A stretch of 64,000 nt of DNA from Holacanthus passer (GCA_025331565.1 JAFREQ010000065.1:1256501-1320500); one strand, 5' to 3'; numbered from the stretch's first letter, positions 10,430 through 22,795 are shown. A program made the numbers and translations. The notes: a model not told the origin generated them from the sequence alone.

Positions 10430-10870
10430 TCCTCTGAATACATGAGCAAGTCGACATTTTTGGTTTTGTTTGAAATGGATGGATTGAAATCTTTGGTCCA
10501 GATATCCAAGGTGCCCAGAGGATGAATCCTAATGACTTTGATGATCCCTTGACTTTTCATGTCGCACCAGTCAAATCTATTAATTATTCAGTTAAATATG
10601 TTAACATCTACCAGGTGGATTGGCCCAAAATTCAGGACAAATGTTCATGGTCCTTAGACAATGCACCTGAATGACTCTGGTGCTCATCGGTTTGTTATCT
10701 AGAATCAAAATCTGACATTTATGATATAGATATTTATGTTCTTGATTGGATGAATAATTACTGACAAACCCTCACATTTCCATCATCAGGTCAGTTTGAC
10801 CAATATTGATGTATCCCATTTTTGTGTTGAGTGCTAGCATTTAGCTCTTAATGCTCTTAAGTTAAAATAT
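10430..10870 (-). repeat. Dispersed teleost repeat, copy 2 (antisense)
   Basis: Reads 'cccagaggatgaatcctaat', 'gactttgatgatcccttgac', 'ttttcatgtcgcacca', 'taacatctaccaggtggatt', 'ttcatggtcc' and finally 'gctagcatttagctc'. These are the reverse complements of the family blocks, in the expected order, so this is a fairly complete antisense copy. Confidence 0.7.
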
Positions 10871-12094
10871 GTAGAAGCTGATAATGACGGACAACAAACC
10901 TTTTCTTCAATCCCTACCTTATATTTTCTACATCAAATGACATGATGTTTAAATTGCACATGTGGATTTCTGTCCCATGTCCCACCAACAAGACAGCACA
11001 ACCTTCCTGGAAGAGAGAAATTACTCTGCAGTTGATTGGGTTTCTTCAGACAAATCAACAAATAAATGCTTTTAAAGAGAGTGTTTCCGGATTCAGCTAA
11101 ACATCCCCACGCTGAGGAAAGGCAATCACAATGTAAGAATTACAAATCACACCGAGGCTTCAGCGTGGTATCAAAATGGCCCTATTTCCCCGGTCATTGA
11201 ATAGAGTGGCTCAGACCTTTCTTGCCATGGTCTGGTGACGACATAATGGAAGGTCTGGATGAAAGCCAAAGCAGTCAGTGACAGACAATGCAGAGCCTCC
11301 ACCGATGGAAGTGAAGTGATTCTCCTTTCTGTCTCCCTCTATCACATCCAACAGGTATACCTCAAGGCTGAGATTCGGTAAATGATGCGATGTGTTCGAA
11401 TGGATATTGAGCTATCTACAATATGACCCTCGCAGGTGGCAGGAATCACAGCAACAGTGACTTAAGTTAACTTCTACACCCTTATCATCCTTTTGAGTTA
11501 TTGGGGTAATTGACAGCAAAGTCATATTTTCAGAAGAGAGATGAAAAAGGTGATATATCATCATGAAACAAACTAGAGTAATAATAGACAGTACCTACAG
11601 TATATTTACGTTTCCCTCCTACGATGATGAAAAATGGAAGCTGTGTGTTTTAGGGAAGATGTTGAGGTGAATGGTTTGTGATGTGGCCACACCTCCGAGA
11701 TGGCAGGTAAGAAAACTGTCACATGAATCATTTTTGTAATGATCACATGAGGTTCTGAGAGGACATGAGGGCACTGACAAATAACGTCTTCCTCAGGATC
11801 AGGAAACAACTACATGGGTTATTTTGAAAAGCAATGGTGGACTTTGTTAGTTTGGGGGATTTGTAATAATGCTGATTTGTATAAAACCATCATTCAGTCT
11901 CAACCTATTGGTCTCAACTGTTGTCATTTTGTCTTCATTAGAAGTTTATTATTTTTTTTAAATCAATGTGAATGGATTAGTCAATTACCTGCTTAGTGGA
12001 TCAAGAGGAATTTGTAGCTTTTCCAGGATGAAGATTTGCTGCTCTCCTCTATCTCACACCATCACAGGTTTTCAGTCATGCCAGCGACTTATCC

Positions 12095-12430
12095 TGTGAG
12101 ATATTTCAAATCTACCATCTGACCTGGCATCAAGTTTGATGCAGACATTAATGGCATCCAGACCATAAATCCAAATGACTTTGGAGAGATCCCCTGACTT
12201 TTCCTCTAGCGCCACCGCGAGGTTGACATTTGTGGTTGTGGATGAAATGTCTCGACACCTGTTAGATGGATCGCCATGACATTTGGTACGCACACTCATG
12301 TCCTCCTCGAGATGAATTGTAATCACTTTGGTGTTTCCCTGACTTCTCATCTCCCTCATCGTGTCAAAATTTCTTTTTTGGTTTACAATCAAATACATGA
12401 ATTCCCATCAGCCTCAGCTTTACTTTGTGT
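12095..12430 (-). repeat. Dispersed teleost repeat, copy 3 (antisense, two monomers)
   Basis: The block 'tttggagagatcccctgact', 'tttcctctagcgccacc' near 12180 is followed about 145 bp later by a second, more diverged block 'aatcactttggtgtttccct', 'gacttctcatc'. The copy therefore carries two tandem monomers. It ends with 'cccatcagcctcagcttt', the reverse of the 'aaggctgatggga' end seen in copy 1. Confidence 0.7.
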
Positions 12431-15128
12431 TCCTGCAAATTAGAAATGTTTGCATGCTTCCTTGCTAAACTCTATTTCCCCGCTTGTGCTTCGCTGTGGC
12501 TCTGAATTTGTGTGCATTCATTTTGTCCTTTTTTTTATAGGCAAAACAAATAATTGAAAGAATTAAATGACAGAGAGGTGAATCAATAATTGAAAATAAT
12601 TGCTGGTTTCAGCTCTGTGTGAGTGGTCAGTTTGGTGAAAGCGATCTTTGAATTGATACAGCAGGCGAAATGTGATCACTAAACACTGTTTCCCCCCTGC
12701 TGCTGTGTGGCCTTTCCCAAAACACACAATTTCTATGCCACTTATGAGTCACCCTGTCTAGTGGCACCAGGCAGCGTAGACAGACCAAACAGAGACATCA
12801 GGACTAAGAGGGAGGAGTGGCGGGTGTGGGAATGAGGAGACCGCCATCCTATGCATAAATATGAGAGAACTGGCACGCAATAGCTCGGGGGACGGAAACC
12901 ATTACCACGAGCCAAAGCGAAAAGAAGCGATGGCATTGATACTGTTTATGTTGGATCGGCTTCAGCCCTCTGTGCCCCAGCGAACGGCTCCGTCCAGGCC
13001 CATTGTTCAGCCACCTCTCCAGCCTTTAACAGCCAGTGCTCCAGCACGAGGAGGGCGACTCCGTTAAAAATGAAAACATCCGTTTCTCGTTCGCAAGTCA
13101 CTTATCAATAATTTCATCACAGCAACGAGCTTCGTTCGCCGCGGGAAAGACGTGGTAAACATTTGACTTTGCGGCGTAGGGAAAACATCAAATTTTTACA
13201 GGGCTTTCAAATTATGGGAACATTGTTTGGTTGTGAATCAAGGTGTTTGCAGCCTTCAATTTGTGAGTCACTCGAGTCTGTGCAAGCATAGCTGTCATGA
13301 TTCAACAAAGACGAGTTGTCACGGCGCCTTTTGAATAAACTCTCCCATTGTTGTAGCACTGAACCATTTGCTTAGACTGACTAAATGAATACATAACATC
13401 ACTGAGACCACTCTCCTTTAGTACCTTTGCAGCGGGAGTTTCTGATGAGCCCCTGTATTGAACACGGTTAAGGATCACAGTGCCGATACATACGACTGCT
13501 TTACAATCACTTTGCATTATTTTACATCTGAGGAAATTCTCCAAGAGCCTTTATGCATATGGAAATAAAGCTGTCATGGCTGCCGGCTGCTCTCTAAGCT
13601 GACAGGTTTGCTTTACAGGAACGCGCTGATCTTACTGTGCATATATTTGTGGCCACTAACCTTTGTTAACCCCTTTAATTATGAAGCAGCGGCAGCGACT
13701 AACCTTCAGACAGCAGCATGGAGGTAAACACGGCAGTCATTATCACACTCTGAGAACATGTTCGCTGAGTGTTTAGCGATGATTAAGACATGAAGTGATG
13801 GATAAACAACAATAATTGTTTGCAGGGGCAAATTGCACAGGGTTGCCAGTTTAATAGCTACACATAGGCAGTTTAAATCTAATACAGTTAAACAGAAATT
13901 AGATCTTTGTGACCTTTAAAATACTGACTTTTTGGTGACACTGCATCAGAGAAATGTTGATTGATGGGCTCAATTTGAAGTTGGCATTTAATTGCATTGC
14001 ATCGGCGTCAAACTCCACTTCAGTCTGTTTTCATTGTGAGTCATAACTGATTTGTGGACTGTCAATGACACTGCAAAGTCTAGATACATGCACAGCTTTA
14101 GAAGTCTCAGATACCAAACACAACACGATCTCTGGTACTACGTCGGAGACGCGTTTGAAGAGAACAAGGTGAAAAAGTCAGCCGGTGAGTAGAAAGGATT
14201 GTATTTTTCCTTTGAAGGTATTACATAAAAATTAAGCCGCAAAGCAACTTTTTAGCCGTGTGATGAACCGGCGATCCGTGCAGGATGAACCCAACACCTC
14301 TCCTGCAAAGAATCAGTGGTTATAAATAATGTTTCAATGGATGGAAGTAACTTGAAATCTTTTTTGAATTCTTCTCTGACGCCATGTTTTTATTTTCCAA
14401 CTTGATGCCGTCCTCCAGTAGAGCTGTGATCCCTAACAAGTAAAAAAAAATCTCTGTATTGCATTATATTTTTTTCTCCTCAGCAGGATCGGCAGAAATT
14501 CCACAGAACAAATCAACGCCGACAATCAAACTGAGCAACTAAACACTTGACTTCAATAATCCATGAGCTCAATGGCTTATTAGTCACTATAGCACATTTT
14601 CTAAAGTAGTTCCTCCCACATTTAATGTTTGGCTTATTTATAGAGACAAAGATGAGTCCAACAGTACAAGGTTCACTTGTATTGAACCTTTTAAACACAA
14701 AGGCAAGACAAGGTATATCAAGAAAAAAATGCAGATTAAAACACGATGAAGAGGTAAATAAAACAGAATCAACAGAAATATAACCCGTCCATATGAAAAC
14801 ACACAGTATTTTGTAATGAACACATAAAGTATAGCACATCTATTTTGTTCTTCACGTCAATCCTCACTGTACTTTCGAAGGTCGTGGATATCACTGCTCC
14901 AGGCGATGAATCGCACGAGTAGAAACAGATGCATTAAACACTGAATGCAACAACTCCAGCCTGCAGCTTGTGTCATGCTCCAGTCTTCACTCATTCTCTC
15001 CTGCTTTAATATGGCAACGGCACAAAATATTAACTAAAGAAATGATCGTTTCTACTGCAGGTTCACACAATCTCAAGTAGTTCAGAATCACAGAGCAGCT
15101 TTCATGATCTTTTTTTCCCCCCTTTTCC

Positions 15129-15520
15129 TTGTGTTCTCATCTTTCCATGTGTTTCCAGTTTTTGTGTCTCTGTTTGTCTCTGCTTGGTCGTGCTCCTCAT
15201 CATTTCATCAACCTGCTGTTCTCCAGTCACTCGTCGCCAGATTGTTCCGTCCTCCTGTGTGGTGCAAACTCTGAGCCGTCCCGGTGTTTTTGCTCAAACT
15301 CCTTTGCTTCCTCCTGTTTTGTCTGTTCTGACAAACCTTACATCTCCAGCGCTTCGGGTCCGAACCTCCTCCTGCCTCCCTGCCCGCCGGCTCAACATCT
15401 CCCCACCTTCCTCCACCTGCGGCTGGCTTCTCATTCATCACTCAGCTCGCTCAGCCTTCAGTATCTTTGCAATAAATCCTGTTCAACTTGCTCAATCTGA
15501 GTCTGTCTTCTGTTTCTGCA
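15129..15520 (+). repeat. LTR-like repeat segment A
   Basis: A C/T-rich segment with 'ccagtcactcgtcgccagat', 'tgttccgtcctcctgtgt', a late 'gcaataaatcctgttcaact' and 'gagtctgtcttctg'. The order of motifs (CCAGATTGT, CTCCTGT, AATAAATCC, then GTCTG) is shared with the segment at 53.7-54.2 kb and in part with 62.0-62.4 kb. It resembles fish solo-LTR or LTR-derived repeats with an internal poly(A) signal. Its ends are not defined. It gives open frames of about 120 codons on the + strand that look like by-products of composition. Confidence 0.4.
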
Positions 15521-15707
15521 TCAAAAATCATTGGTTATAACTAAAGCCAATGGTTCCCGAACTTTTTCTGCAGGGCCTCCCTTTGGAAGATATTTTCCGT
15601 CACCCTACCTGCTCACATCGTCTGCTTTATATTAACCTGACAGTCCTGTCACAAACCTCTCCATGCATTGCAGCGTGCATCATTTGTTCACATCTAGCTT
15701 TGCCCAG
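15521..15707. other. Short intergenic gap
   Basis: Sequence between the LTR-like segment and the MITE; nothing recognised. Confidence 0.6.
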
Positions 15708-15928
15708 CAGGGTTGCCAGGTCCGCGTTTTTTTCCCGCAGAATTGGACTACTTTTTAAGTGTTGGTGCAGGGTGATTTTTTTGTTTTTGTCCGCTGGTTT
15801 GTTGGACCTATTTTACATGCAAATTAGATTAATAATGTCTATAAATACATATCCATAATTGAAAGGAAATTATTTATTACCACTTAAATAGCACATATGT
15901 ACACATACGCGCAGACCTGGCAACCCTG
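15708..15928. mobile_element. MITE, 221 bp, with perfect 15 bp terminal inverted repeats
   Basis: The left end cagggttgccaggtc (15708-15722) is the exact reverse complement of the right end gacctggcaaccctg (15914-15928). The match continues loosely inward (cgcg against tgcgcg). The interior is AT-rich and has no open frame. The structure fits a small non-autonomous DNA transposon. No clear target-site duplication is visible (ttgcccag on the left, gtagaacc on the right), so the superfamily is undetermined. Confidence 0.8.
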
Positions 15929-17311
15929 GTAGAACCACTGACTTAAGCTCTCTTCAGATTTCTAAGAATGTGACAAATTGCAGATTAATTCTCACAAATT
16001 ACTTATTGATGATGAATGAATTCAAATTGATGCCAGTTTGTTTGTTATTCATTCTTCTTCTATTGGAATGAAGAAGTTCCTGTGTTGCTATAAAGGTAAA
16101 ACACTATTATTGCAGTTGCTCAATTTATGAACTCATGAGATTTCCTATGGTTGAAAACAAAGCCAGAAAGACGCTTTACTATTTCCTCTCATGTTCTGAA
16201 ACAGGAAATCCCAACTCCAGAAATCCCCAAACGGCCGTCTTTAAGACACCATCGACTTTGCCAGTTCATTAAGTAAAGAGAAACGTCTCCTCCGCTCGCC
16301 GCCGGATGAGTTAAGGGCCATATGCTCTGTGCTCTGTTCAGACTTTACATGTAGAGGAGACGTGGCTTGAACTCATTCCTCTTACTCACGCAATCGGCTG
16401 CTGGTGTGCTTTACTAACAACATCAGACACAGACCATTTCCTGACTGTCCCAGGGGACTGTGTGTGTTATTTTTAAAGCCGGCACAAAACAGGTTGAGCT
16501 GCTTGCTGAGATACTATTACAGTACAAAGCCAGCTACTCTCTGTCTGATGGGTGTTATCTGAAGGAATATTGGTCCGGGATGCTCCGTCTGCAGTCTGCT
16601 TTCAATATATTTATGAATACATTTGTTCTTTTCTTTTGCTAGAGGTGGGGTCTGCCTCTGTAATACCCTGAAATGTCTTGATAAAGTTTAGGATTAAGCT
16701 AAGGATGTACACATTTAGCAAGCTTGAAGCGGTTTAGTCCAAAAGTTTCAGACTAGTTTGTTCTAATGTTCCAAAGAAGATGATTTAAAATGCAGTTTTC
16801 AGGTCTCCTCCAGCTGCACTTGTGCTTCTGATGTAAAAATCTGAACATCTGAGCAAAACAAACCCAAAATGTAAAGTTTTTAAGGTATGAAAATGTGGAT
16901 GTTGATATCCAGCTGAAAATGAACTGAGGGAAAACGCCGTGAACACCGGTTTGTTTTATGATCTGTGTTGCGGTTTCCTGCAGGAATCCACCTTGTTAGC
17001 GTGGCGTCCAATTTGGATCTGCAGAGAGTGAGAGCTTGGAGAGTGTTGGATTCAGCAGAGCATCCCTGCCCGAAGCTTTCTCCTGCTCTCTCCCGGTACG
17101 GTAAATGATTCAGCGTGGAAGACCCTGATTCCTCGAATAGATTTGACCACAGATCTGTGAAATTGGACAAATTGCTGATTAACAATAGAAAGCTCTCAGA
17201 GAGTGCAAACCTTGCTGAGGCTGCACAATGGATGTCTTCTTTAAAAAAAAAAAAACTGGCAATAGTTGGATTTGTATAAGGATGACATGACTTTGACATT
17301 TAGATGTTACT
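15929..17311. other. Intergenic, nothing recognised
   Basis: The 139-codon minus-strand frame at 16880-17299 matches no family and includes a homopolymer-encoded FFFF. No repeats were recognised except A12 near 17242. Confidence 0.6.
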
Positions 17312-17415
17312 GCATTTATATAATGCTTTTCTAGTCTACGATTCAACACAAGGAGCATTCACCAATTCACACACTGACAGAGGCCACCATGCAAGGTGAC
17401 ACCTGCCCATTCGGT
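17312..17415 (-). repeat. Teleost retroposon tail, antisense
   Basis: Blocks 'gcatttatataatgcttttc', 'tagtc', 'cattcaccaattcacacact', 'gacagaggccaccatgcaag' and 'gtgacacctgcccat' are, in order, the antisense of a very common fish retroposon 3' region. A different tail with the sense 'atataaatgcagtccattta' ending is at 43.46-43.67 kb. Confidence 0.65.
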
Positions 17416-18381
17416 TGCTTTGACTTGACTGATTTTATTATTCTCAAGCTTTAGCAAAGTGGTTATTTAAACCCACTCATTTATGTGAGTAAAACCTTGT
17501 TCATATGTTCCTGTGTAAACGTCGGTAAGACAAGGAGGTGATCTGTGCAACAGCTACCTGACGCCTCACTGTACGAGGAGCCAAGATGGCGGCGGCGGTT
17601 GCAAATACTCATCTCCCTCTCTTCCGTCTCGCCACGTATGTTTGTGTGCAAAGCTGTGTATCAGTTTATAGGATCTCTGCCAGGCTGTTTTCTCAGTTTG
17701 CGGGGTTGTCGATTCTGTTGACCTTGTTTTCTCCTGTTTATGTTAGTGAGGAAGGTAAGATATTGTAAATTGGTTTTCTTTGTTTTTGTTAGATTATATT
17801 TATTATACCTTCTTGTTGGTTTGTCATTTTGGCCTTTGTCCACCCTGGAGTCCCTGCACGGCTCCATCTAAGCTAAAGCACATTGTAAGTTGTAAATAAA
17901 CACTTTGACTTTTAAATCTCAGCAATCTAAGTTTTCGAGCAAAGACTGGTTTTCATTTTGTGGGTGACAATGGAGATGAGATGGGCCTCACAGTTCAGGA
18001 ACTATGAGCAAAAGCCTAAATAAATCATGACAATCAAGACTTCATTAATATATTTTTGATTGTCTACAAACTTGATTCATTATCTTCTCCTTCACTATAA
18101 CTAGCCCGACCATCGGGAAAAGGCAGGAAATCTCGATCCAAGCTTCCCCTCACGTGTGCTGCCTCGCCGGTGGAGCAAGTTACCGAACAGCAGCACATCC
18201 CCCTCTGTCTTCAAAAATTGATTGAAGACCGACTGCAGCTCTTCTGAGAGTACTTACCTAAAACGATCTCTCTTGATTCTTCTCTATCTCTCTGTCAAAG
18301 ACAAGAAAATGTCTGCTGCTATAAGCTTATATGTTGCCTCATGCACCCGCAGCCATGGAGACACTTGATTGGACGACATTT
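17416..18381. other. Intergenic with exon-like ATGGCGGCGGCG segment
   Basis: Contains the exon-1-like stretch at 17586-17754 discussed under findings, and 'gtaaataaacactttgac' near 17890. No product is recognised. Confidence 0.5.
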
Positions 18382-18432
18382 GTTCGTCACTTTGGACAAA
18401 AGTGCCTAATAAATAAATGTATATGTAACATA
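18382..18432 (+). repeat. Teleost LINE/SINE 3' tail, sense
   Basis: 'cactttggacaaaagtgcct' followed by 'aataaataaatgtatatgta' is the sense version of the tail seen antisense at 1.51 kb (consensus 'ctttggataaaagcg.ct..taaat'). Only the tail is present. Confidence 0.55.
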
Positions 18433-19165
18433 TCATGTAATAATACTACCACTTTCCAACATGTTTAAAATGTTCTTTATTGGACAAACATGTTTTCTTG
18501 CACATGTTGAGAAGCTTTCGTGTTGTCTGACAGTTTTTATCACCACCTGCTACAAACAACCCGGAATCTGATGTTGAATGAATATTCAAACCGAGTCTCT
18601 GACAAACTGAAAACAACAGGATTCAAACGCCTTAATCAGATTTAACACGTGGCTACACGTAGGTGTGGCTGCTTCTGTTCATAAAAAGTCTATTTAAAGG
18701 CAGGCTACATTCACAAAGCGAGACAACGCTGATCGTAATGATTGCAGTGATAATGATAACCGTCAGGAAACAGTTCACACTCGGAGCAAATGTTGTCGGT
18801 AATAACATACAACCAATTTGCTAATTTCATGCTACATCCACTGGGGCTGCAGACGAAAATGCAAAAGCACCACATTCTATTGAAAAACAAGCAAAATAAT
18901 ATGTGAGCCATGTAATGATTATCCCTGCGCTCTGTGAAACGGCACCTTGACCACGTCTATTCGGCTCCAGAGTGGAACACGGGCTTCGGTCTGAAGCTCC
19001 AATGTTAGATGTAGTTTAACAGACTGGGAATATGAACAAGCTGCTGATGACGTTAGTCCTCATGGGTCTGTGGTGGACAGCAGGAAAGAGAACCGCATCA
19101 TGTGCAACACAAGAGTTTAACTCTGATTTTTAGAAATTTGAATTTAAAATTATAAAAGAAAAATG
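18433..19165. other. Intergenic, nothing recognised
   Basis: No open frame with family resemblance and no repeat recognised. Confidence 0.6.
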
Positions 19166-19551
19166 TTTGGTGGCAAAATAACTACGCTGCAGGAACAATT
19201 TCGAGGTTCTGGTATTCCATTTTTTTTGCTGCTTTTCAACTCCACTAACAGGTAAATATGATCATTTCTGCTCAGCTACATTCATTCGAGAGCTTGAGTT
19301 ACCACATGAGCTGCAGAGTCAGATTTTGCAGACAAAACATTTGATCAGATTATAAAATATGTTGCACTGAAACGCTGCTTGCTCACAAACAGAAGCAACA
19401 ATAATCTGAATTAAATAACAGAAAATGCTTAACACTATGGAAGGGGCTCGTACTCAACTCCATTTTGCTAATACTGTTTTTGTACTTTTGCAAAAGTTAA
19501 ATTTTGAATTCAGATCTTTTGTACTTGAAGTAAAAGAATCACTTCTTCCAG
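19166..19551. mobile_element. Old hAT-type non-autonomous element
   Basis: The left side reads 'ggtggcaaaataacta' and 'acaatttcgaggttctggta', then 'caactccactaacag' and 'gctacattcattcgagagct', 'tgagttacc'. The right side reads 'gctaatactgtttttgtact', 'tttgcaaaagtt', 'aaattttgaattcag', 'ttttgtacttgaagtaaaag' and 'acttcttccag'. In order, these are the blocks of the abundant fish element that starts CAGTGGTGGAAA-GTAACTAAGTA and ends ACTTCTTCCACCACTG. The copy is diverged and its extreme ends are degraded. It has no transposase. Confidence 0.7.
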
Positions 19552-22194
19552 ATTCTTTTAGAACTGCTGTGGTTTTAATGGAAACTGATGCAGCTTCAGT
19601 TGCTTTCGGTCTCAACAAAAGCACAAACTAACATATATTGTATGTATTGATGTTATATAACTACACCATCATTTCATTGCACAGTGTTTTTTTTTTGTGA
19701 TTTGTGAGTCTAGTGTTTAAATGTCTATATCTCTGAGTCCTCAGCTATATAAACAACACTGGTGCACATCAGAAACGTCTATATTTCTCTTACAGCAATA
19801 TTTAAATACATAATGAAAACAGTAATGAAAAGAAAATCAGTGACGTCAGTTCGCCCTGTTACATTATGCGGCTAATGGCTGCCTTTCTCAGTTTCCATAC
19901 AAAGACATGACAGGTTTGCTTTTATGCGCTGGCTGCTTTACTTGTTGGTGGAGAAGTGACACACGATGTCCGTGTTGTTCAGACAGTTTGATAACAGTAA
20001 TTATGCCTTCATCGTTCAAACTGGTGCTGCATGCATGATGAACAGATTAAACTCTTGTCCCACATTTTAACATTTAGTAAACAGTGCGGATTTATCTAAA
20101 ATGAGTTCTTCTAAAGTAAAACTTTTATATTTATTTTGCATCGCTCCTTCGCTTTGTCTTGTGAAGAGATTACAGCAGATGTTTCTGTCTAATTCTGCCT
20201 GATGTCAGTATCTTTACTATTCATGTGAAATAGGAGAATCTCTGTTCGCTGATCTTAAAGATACTTTAAACATTTATCCCCGTCTGTCTGCTATTCCGGG
20301 GTTGATCCAGTCCTGAGGTGAAGAGTGCTGCAGATTTTGCATGATTCCATCTTAATACTGTGCGACTGTGATATCTTTTTGACCTTCATGGTCAAAGATG
20401 GACGGTGTGAAGTCTTAAGATTTGTGCTTTAAGATTCTTGTTGCCTCCGTCTGCGTTCGGTGTAACAAGAGTCAAGCACACGTCTCTCATAATCCTGTGC
20501 ACCAAACATCTTCTTAATTCATATCTTAATGATGAAATCTGTCTTTCAGTTTTGTGCATCTGTTGTTTCTTTGTTTTGTTCTCTCGCCATTTCGCTGAAC
20601 CCTCTTCTTTTGCCTGCTCATCATGATTTTGTTAGTTACTTGTTTATGATCTCCTATTAATTAATGCTAACACTTAAGGTTTCTGCGCTAATTAAGCGTT
20701 TCAAAAGTATTTTGTTTTTTGAAAACTGGGCTGATAAAGTCAGAAAGTAAAGGTGCAGCATCGAGGAGCTGCATCGTGCATGTGAGAAAACGCTTTTATA
20801 TCAATTGTTGCTAATGGGAATGAAATCAAAAACAATGTGACATGAAAAGGTTGGAATGAACAATGAATGAACAGCAGGAATTTACTTCATCGCATTTTTA
20901 TCAGTCGAAGTATTTTGTATTGTATTTAAGTCGGTAGAAAATTTGTCTGGGAGACTTTACAAGAAAAACTGGTTCACAAAATACCAGCAGACAGTGACAC
21001 AAGTTCAACTCTAATGACTTTGCCAAAAGCAACTACATTGCTGAAATAGAAGCTCGCCAAGAAAAAATTAAGGAAACTCATTACCCATGTCAGTTTTGTT
21101 CACTGATGAGAAGCACACGACTCAAAAACTGCCAGGGGCCGACGGGGGAATAAAGACTGTAGTAAACCCCCCAAATTGCCGACGTTTACAGTGTAATTCT
21201 GCTCTGCGTGATGGAACTCTCATTATCACTCCAGCAAGAAAGGATGAAGCTAATTCCTGATGCTTAACCAAGATGGTAATGAAAGCCAGCAAACAGCGTG
21301 TCCTCTGCAAACCACCTCACTCGAGACATTGAAAACACAAATGTTCATGTGGAGATCGTGGTTTCATTGCAGAGCTGTTTTTAGTCAAGCAAGATCTCAA
21401 CGGCTGCTTTATGGCGGCTTTGAAAAGTGTCCAACTTTAAACGATTAATGCAAATTATAATGATCCGTTTTGTTTTATTGCCACTGTTCCTTACTTGCAT
21501 GATCATTATCGTGACAAAGCTCCGGTCCAGTTTAAGAGTGAAGACAGTTTTAATAGTGTTGATGTCTTTAAGTTCAGTTTTCCTTCTCAGTTGTCGTTTT
21601 CCATTCATCTGCATGAACGAACACATGATGAATTGTCATGCTGTAAAAACTTAGCTCTTAATTCACTCTGATTAATATTTATCTGTACCTCTGTCAGACA
21701 GGATATAGTCGTTCCATACAAACACAGATCTTATGGGACGTCCGCGCCGTCACGACAATATCAAACCAATTTCACTCTTTTCAAATGTGGATAAAATAGA
21801 TTTAAGGGAAAAAGCATCTCATTCAATCCATCTCAGTATTTTGCTCGACAGTCATTCTCAAAGGTCTTGAGGGTCTGTATAAATTTACTTTCAATTTTCT
21901 GTTTCATGTACCACCTATTTTATTACTGTTAACATTTTCAGATGTTGTACAATAACTGTAATATGTCTTCTCTGTTCTTAGAGAATGTGTCATCCATGTG
22001 CGAATTTGAACTCGGCGCATATTGATATGAAAGTTCAGGACTGACAGTATTCAATTGAAACCATTCAGGCAAACTGAAATGTAATTTGCCCCATTGGTGA
22101 GAAAGATTGCTCGGTGGAAATAGAAGAGTGATTTCAAAATTTGGCAGCAAAAGCAGAATTTGTCAATGATAAAAAAAAAAAAAAATAAAATACT
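19552..22194. other. Intergenic, nothing recognised
   Basis: Only short frames. The stretch at 20640-20710 has TTAATTAA-type sites. A14 lies at about 22171-22185, next to the inverted-repeat arm. Confidence 0.6.
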
Positions 22195-22236
22195 GAGCTG
22201 AAAAAGGAAACGTTGGCATTGAAACTCTTGTACTGG
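22195..22236 (-). repeat. Inverted repeat, left arm
   Basis: This 42 bp arm, read on the minus strand, matches 22796-22837 at 37 of 42 positions with no gaps. It contains 'ggcattgaaactcttgtact', which belongs to a fish interspersed repeat built of 'ttggcattgaaacacttgta' units. The pair is about 560 bp apart. Confidence 0.75.
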
Positions 22237-22795
22237 AAAAAAGTTGTACTGGCACAGAAACAAGTCTGAGAACTGAGACATTAACAATGATTTTGTAATT
22301 TTGATATGTTTGTGTTTTTATAATGACAATCAGATTTTTCCTTCATGTCAGCCTTGTGCCAGTTTCAATCTCTGTTGCTGTTTATGTGTGAGGAGGAGGC
22401 GTTTGAGGGCAGGAGAGTGTGATTTACATATGATCTGAATACTGATGAGGAAACATCCTTCCTCTGGATCTGAGTCTGCTCTGAAGCCTCTGACACGATC
22501 GCTGTCACAACCCGGATTCAGACTGGACAAAGAGGAGAAACAACAAGAGTAGTAACTGAAAATAAGTTTGTAACCAGGTGAGCTGCATCTCCCCCACAAG
22601 CCTCCATGAGTCCACGTCCTCCAGCAGAGCTCGGCCAGACCATCGGCCAGACCATCGTAGCTTCAGTTCAAAGTCAACCCAGCCTGGTTCTGTGTGAAAA
22701 ACACGAGATTGTCATTGAAACACAAATCAGAATATGAAAAAAAATATCAAAACGAGATGGAATAATTTTGAATGTCTGTGTTTTATTTTTCAGTG
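22237..22795. other. Spacer between inverted-repeat arms
   Basis: Contains a near-tandem 'cggccagaccatcggccaga' at about 22632-22652 (an 11 bp unit, cggccagacca, in direct repeat). No open frame of note. Confidence 0.5.

Larger units (their letters stand above)
10218..15128. other. Intergenic, no gene recognised
   Basis: The reading frames here are short and have no family resemblance. The segment holds antisense copies of the dispersed fish repeat (10430-10870 and 12095-12430). The rest is apparently unique AT-rich DNA. A POU-type site (tttatgcatatggaaat) lies at about 13552-13568 in an otherwise repeat-free stretch; conservation is unknown. Confidence 0.7.

Noticed and set aside
15129..15540. 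Two overlapping 118-123 codon frames
   Set aside because: They lie in the C/T-rich LTR-like repeat and encode serine/leucine-rich low-complexity sequence.
16880..17299. 139-codon minus-strand frame
   Set aside because: No family resemblance; includes a homopolymer-encoded FFFF run and no supporting signals.
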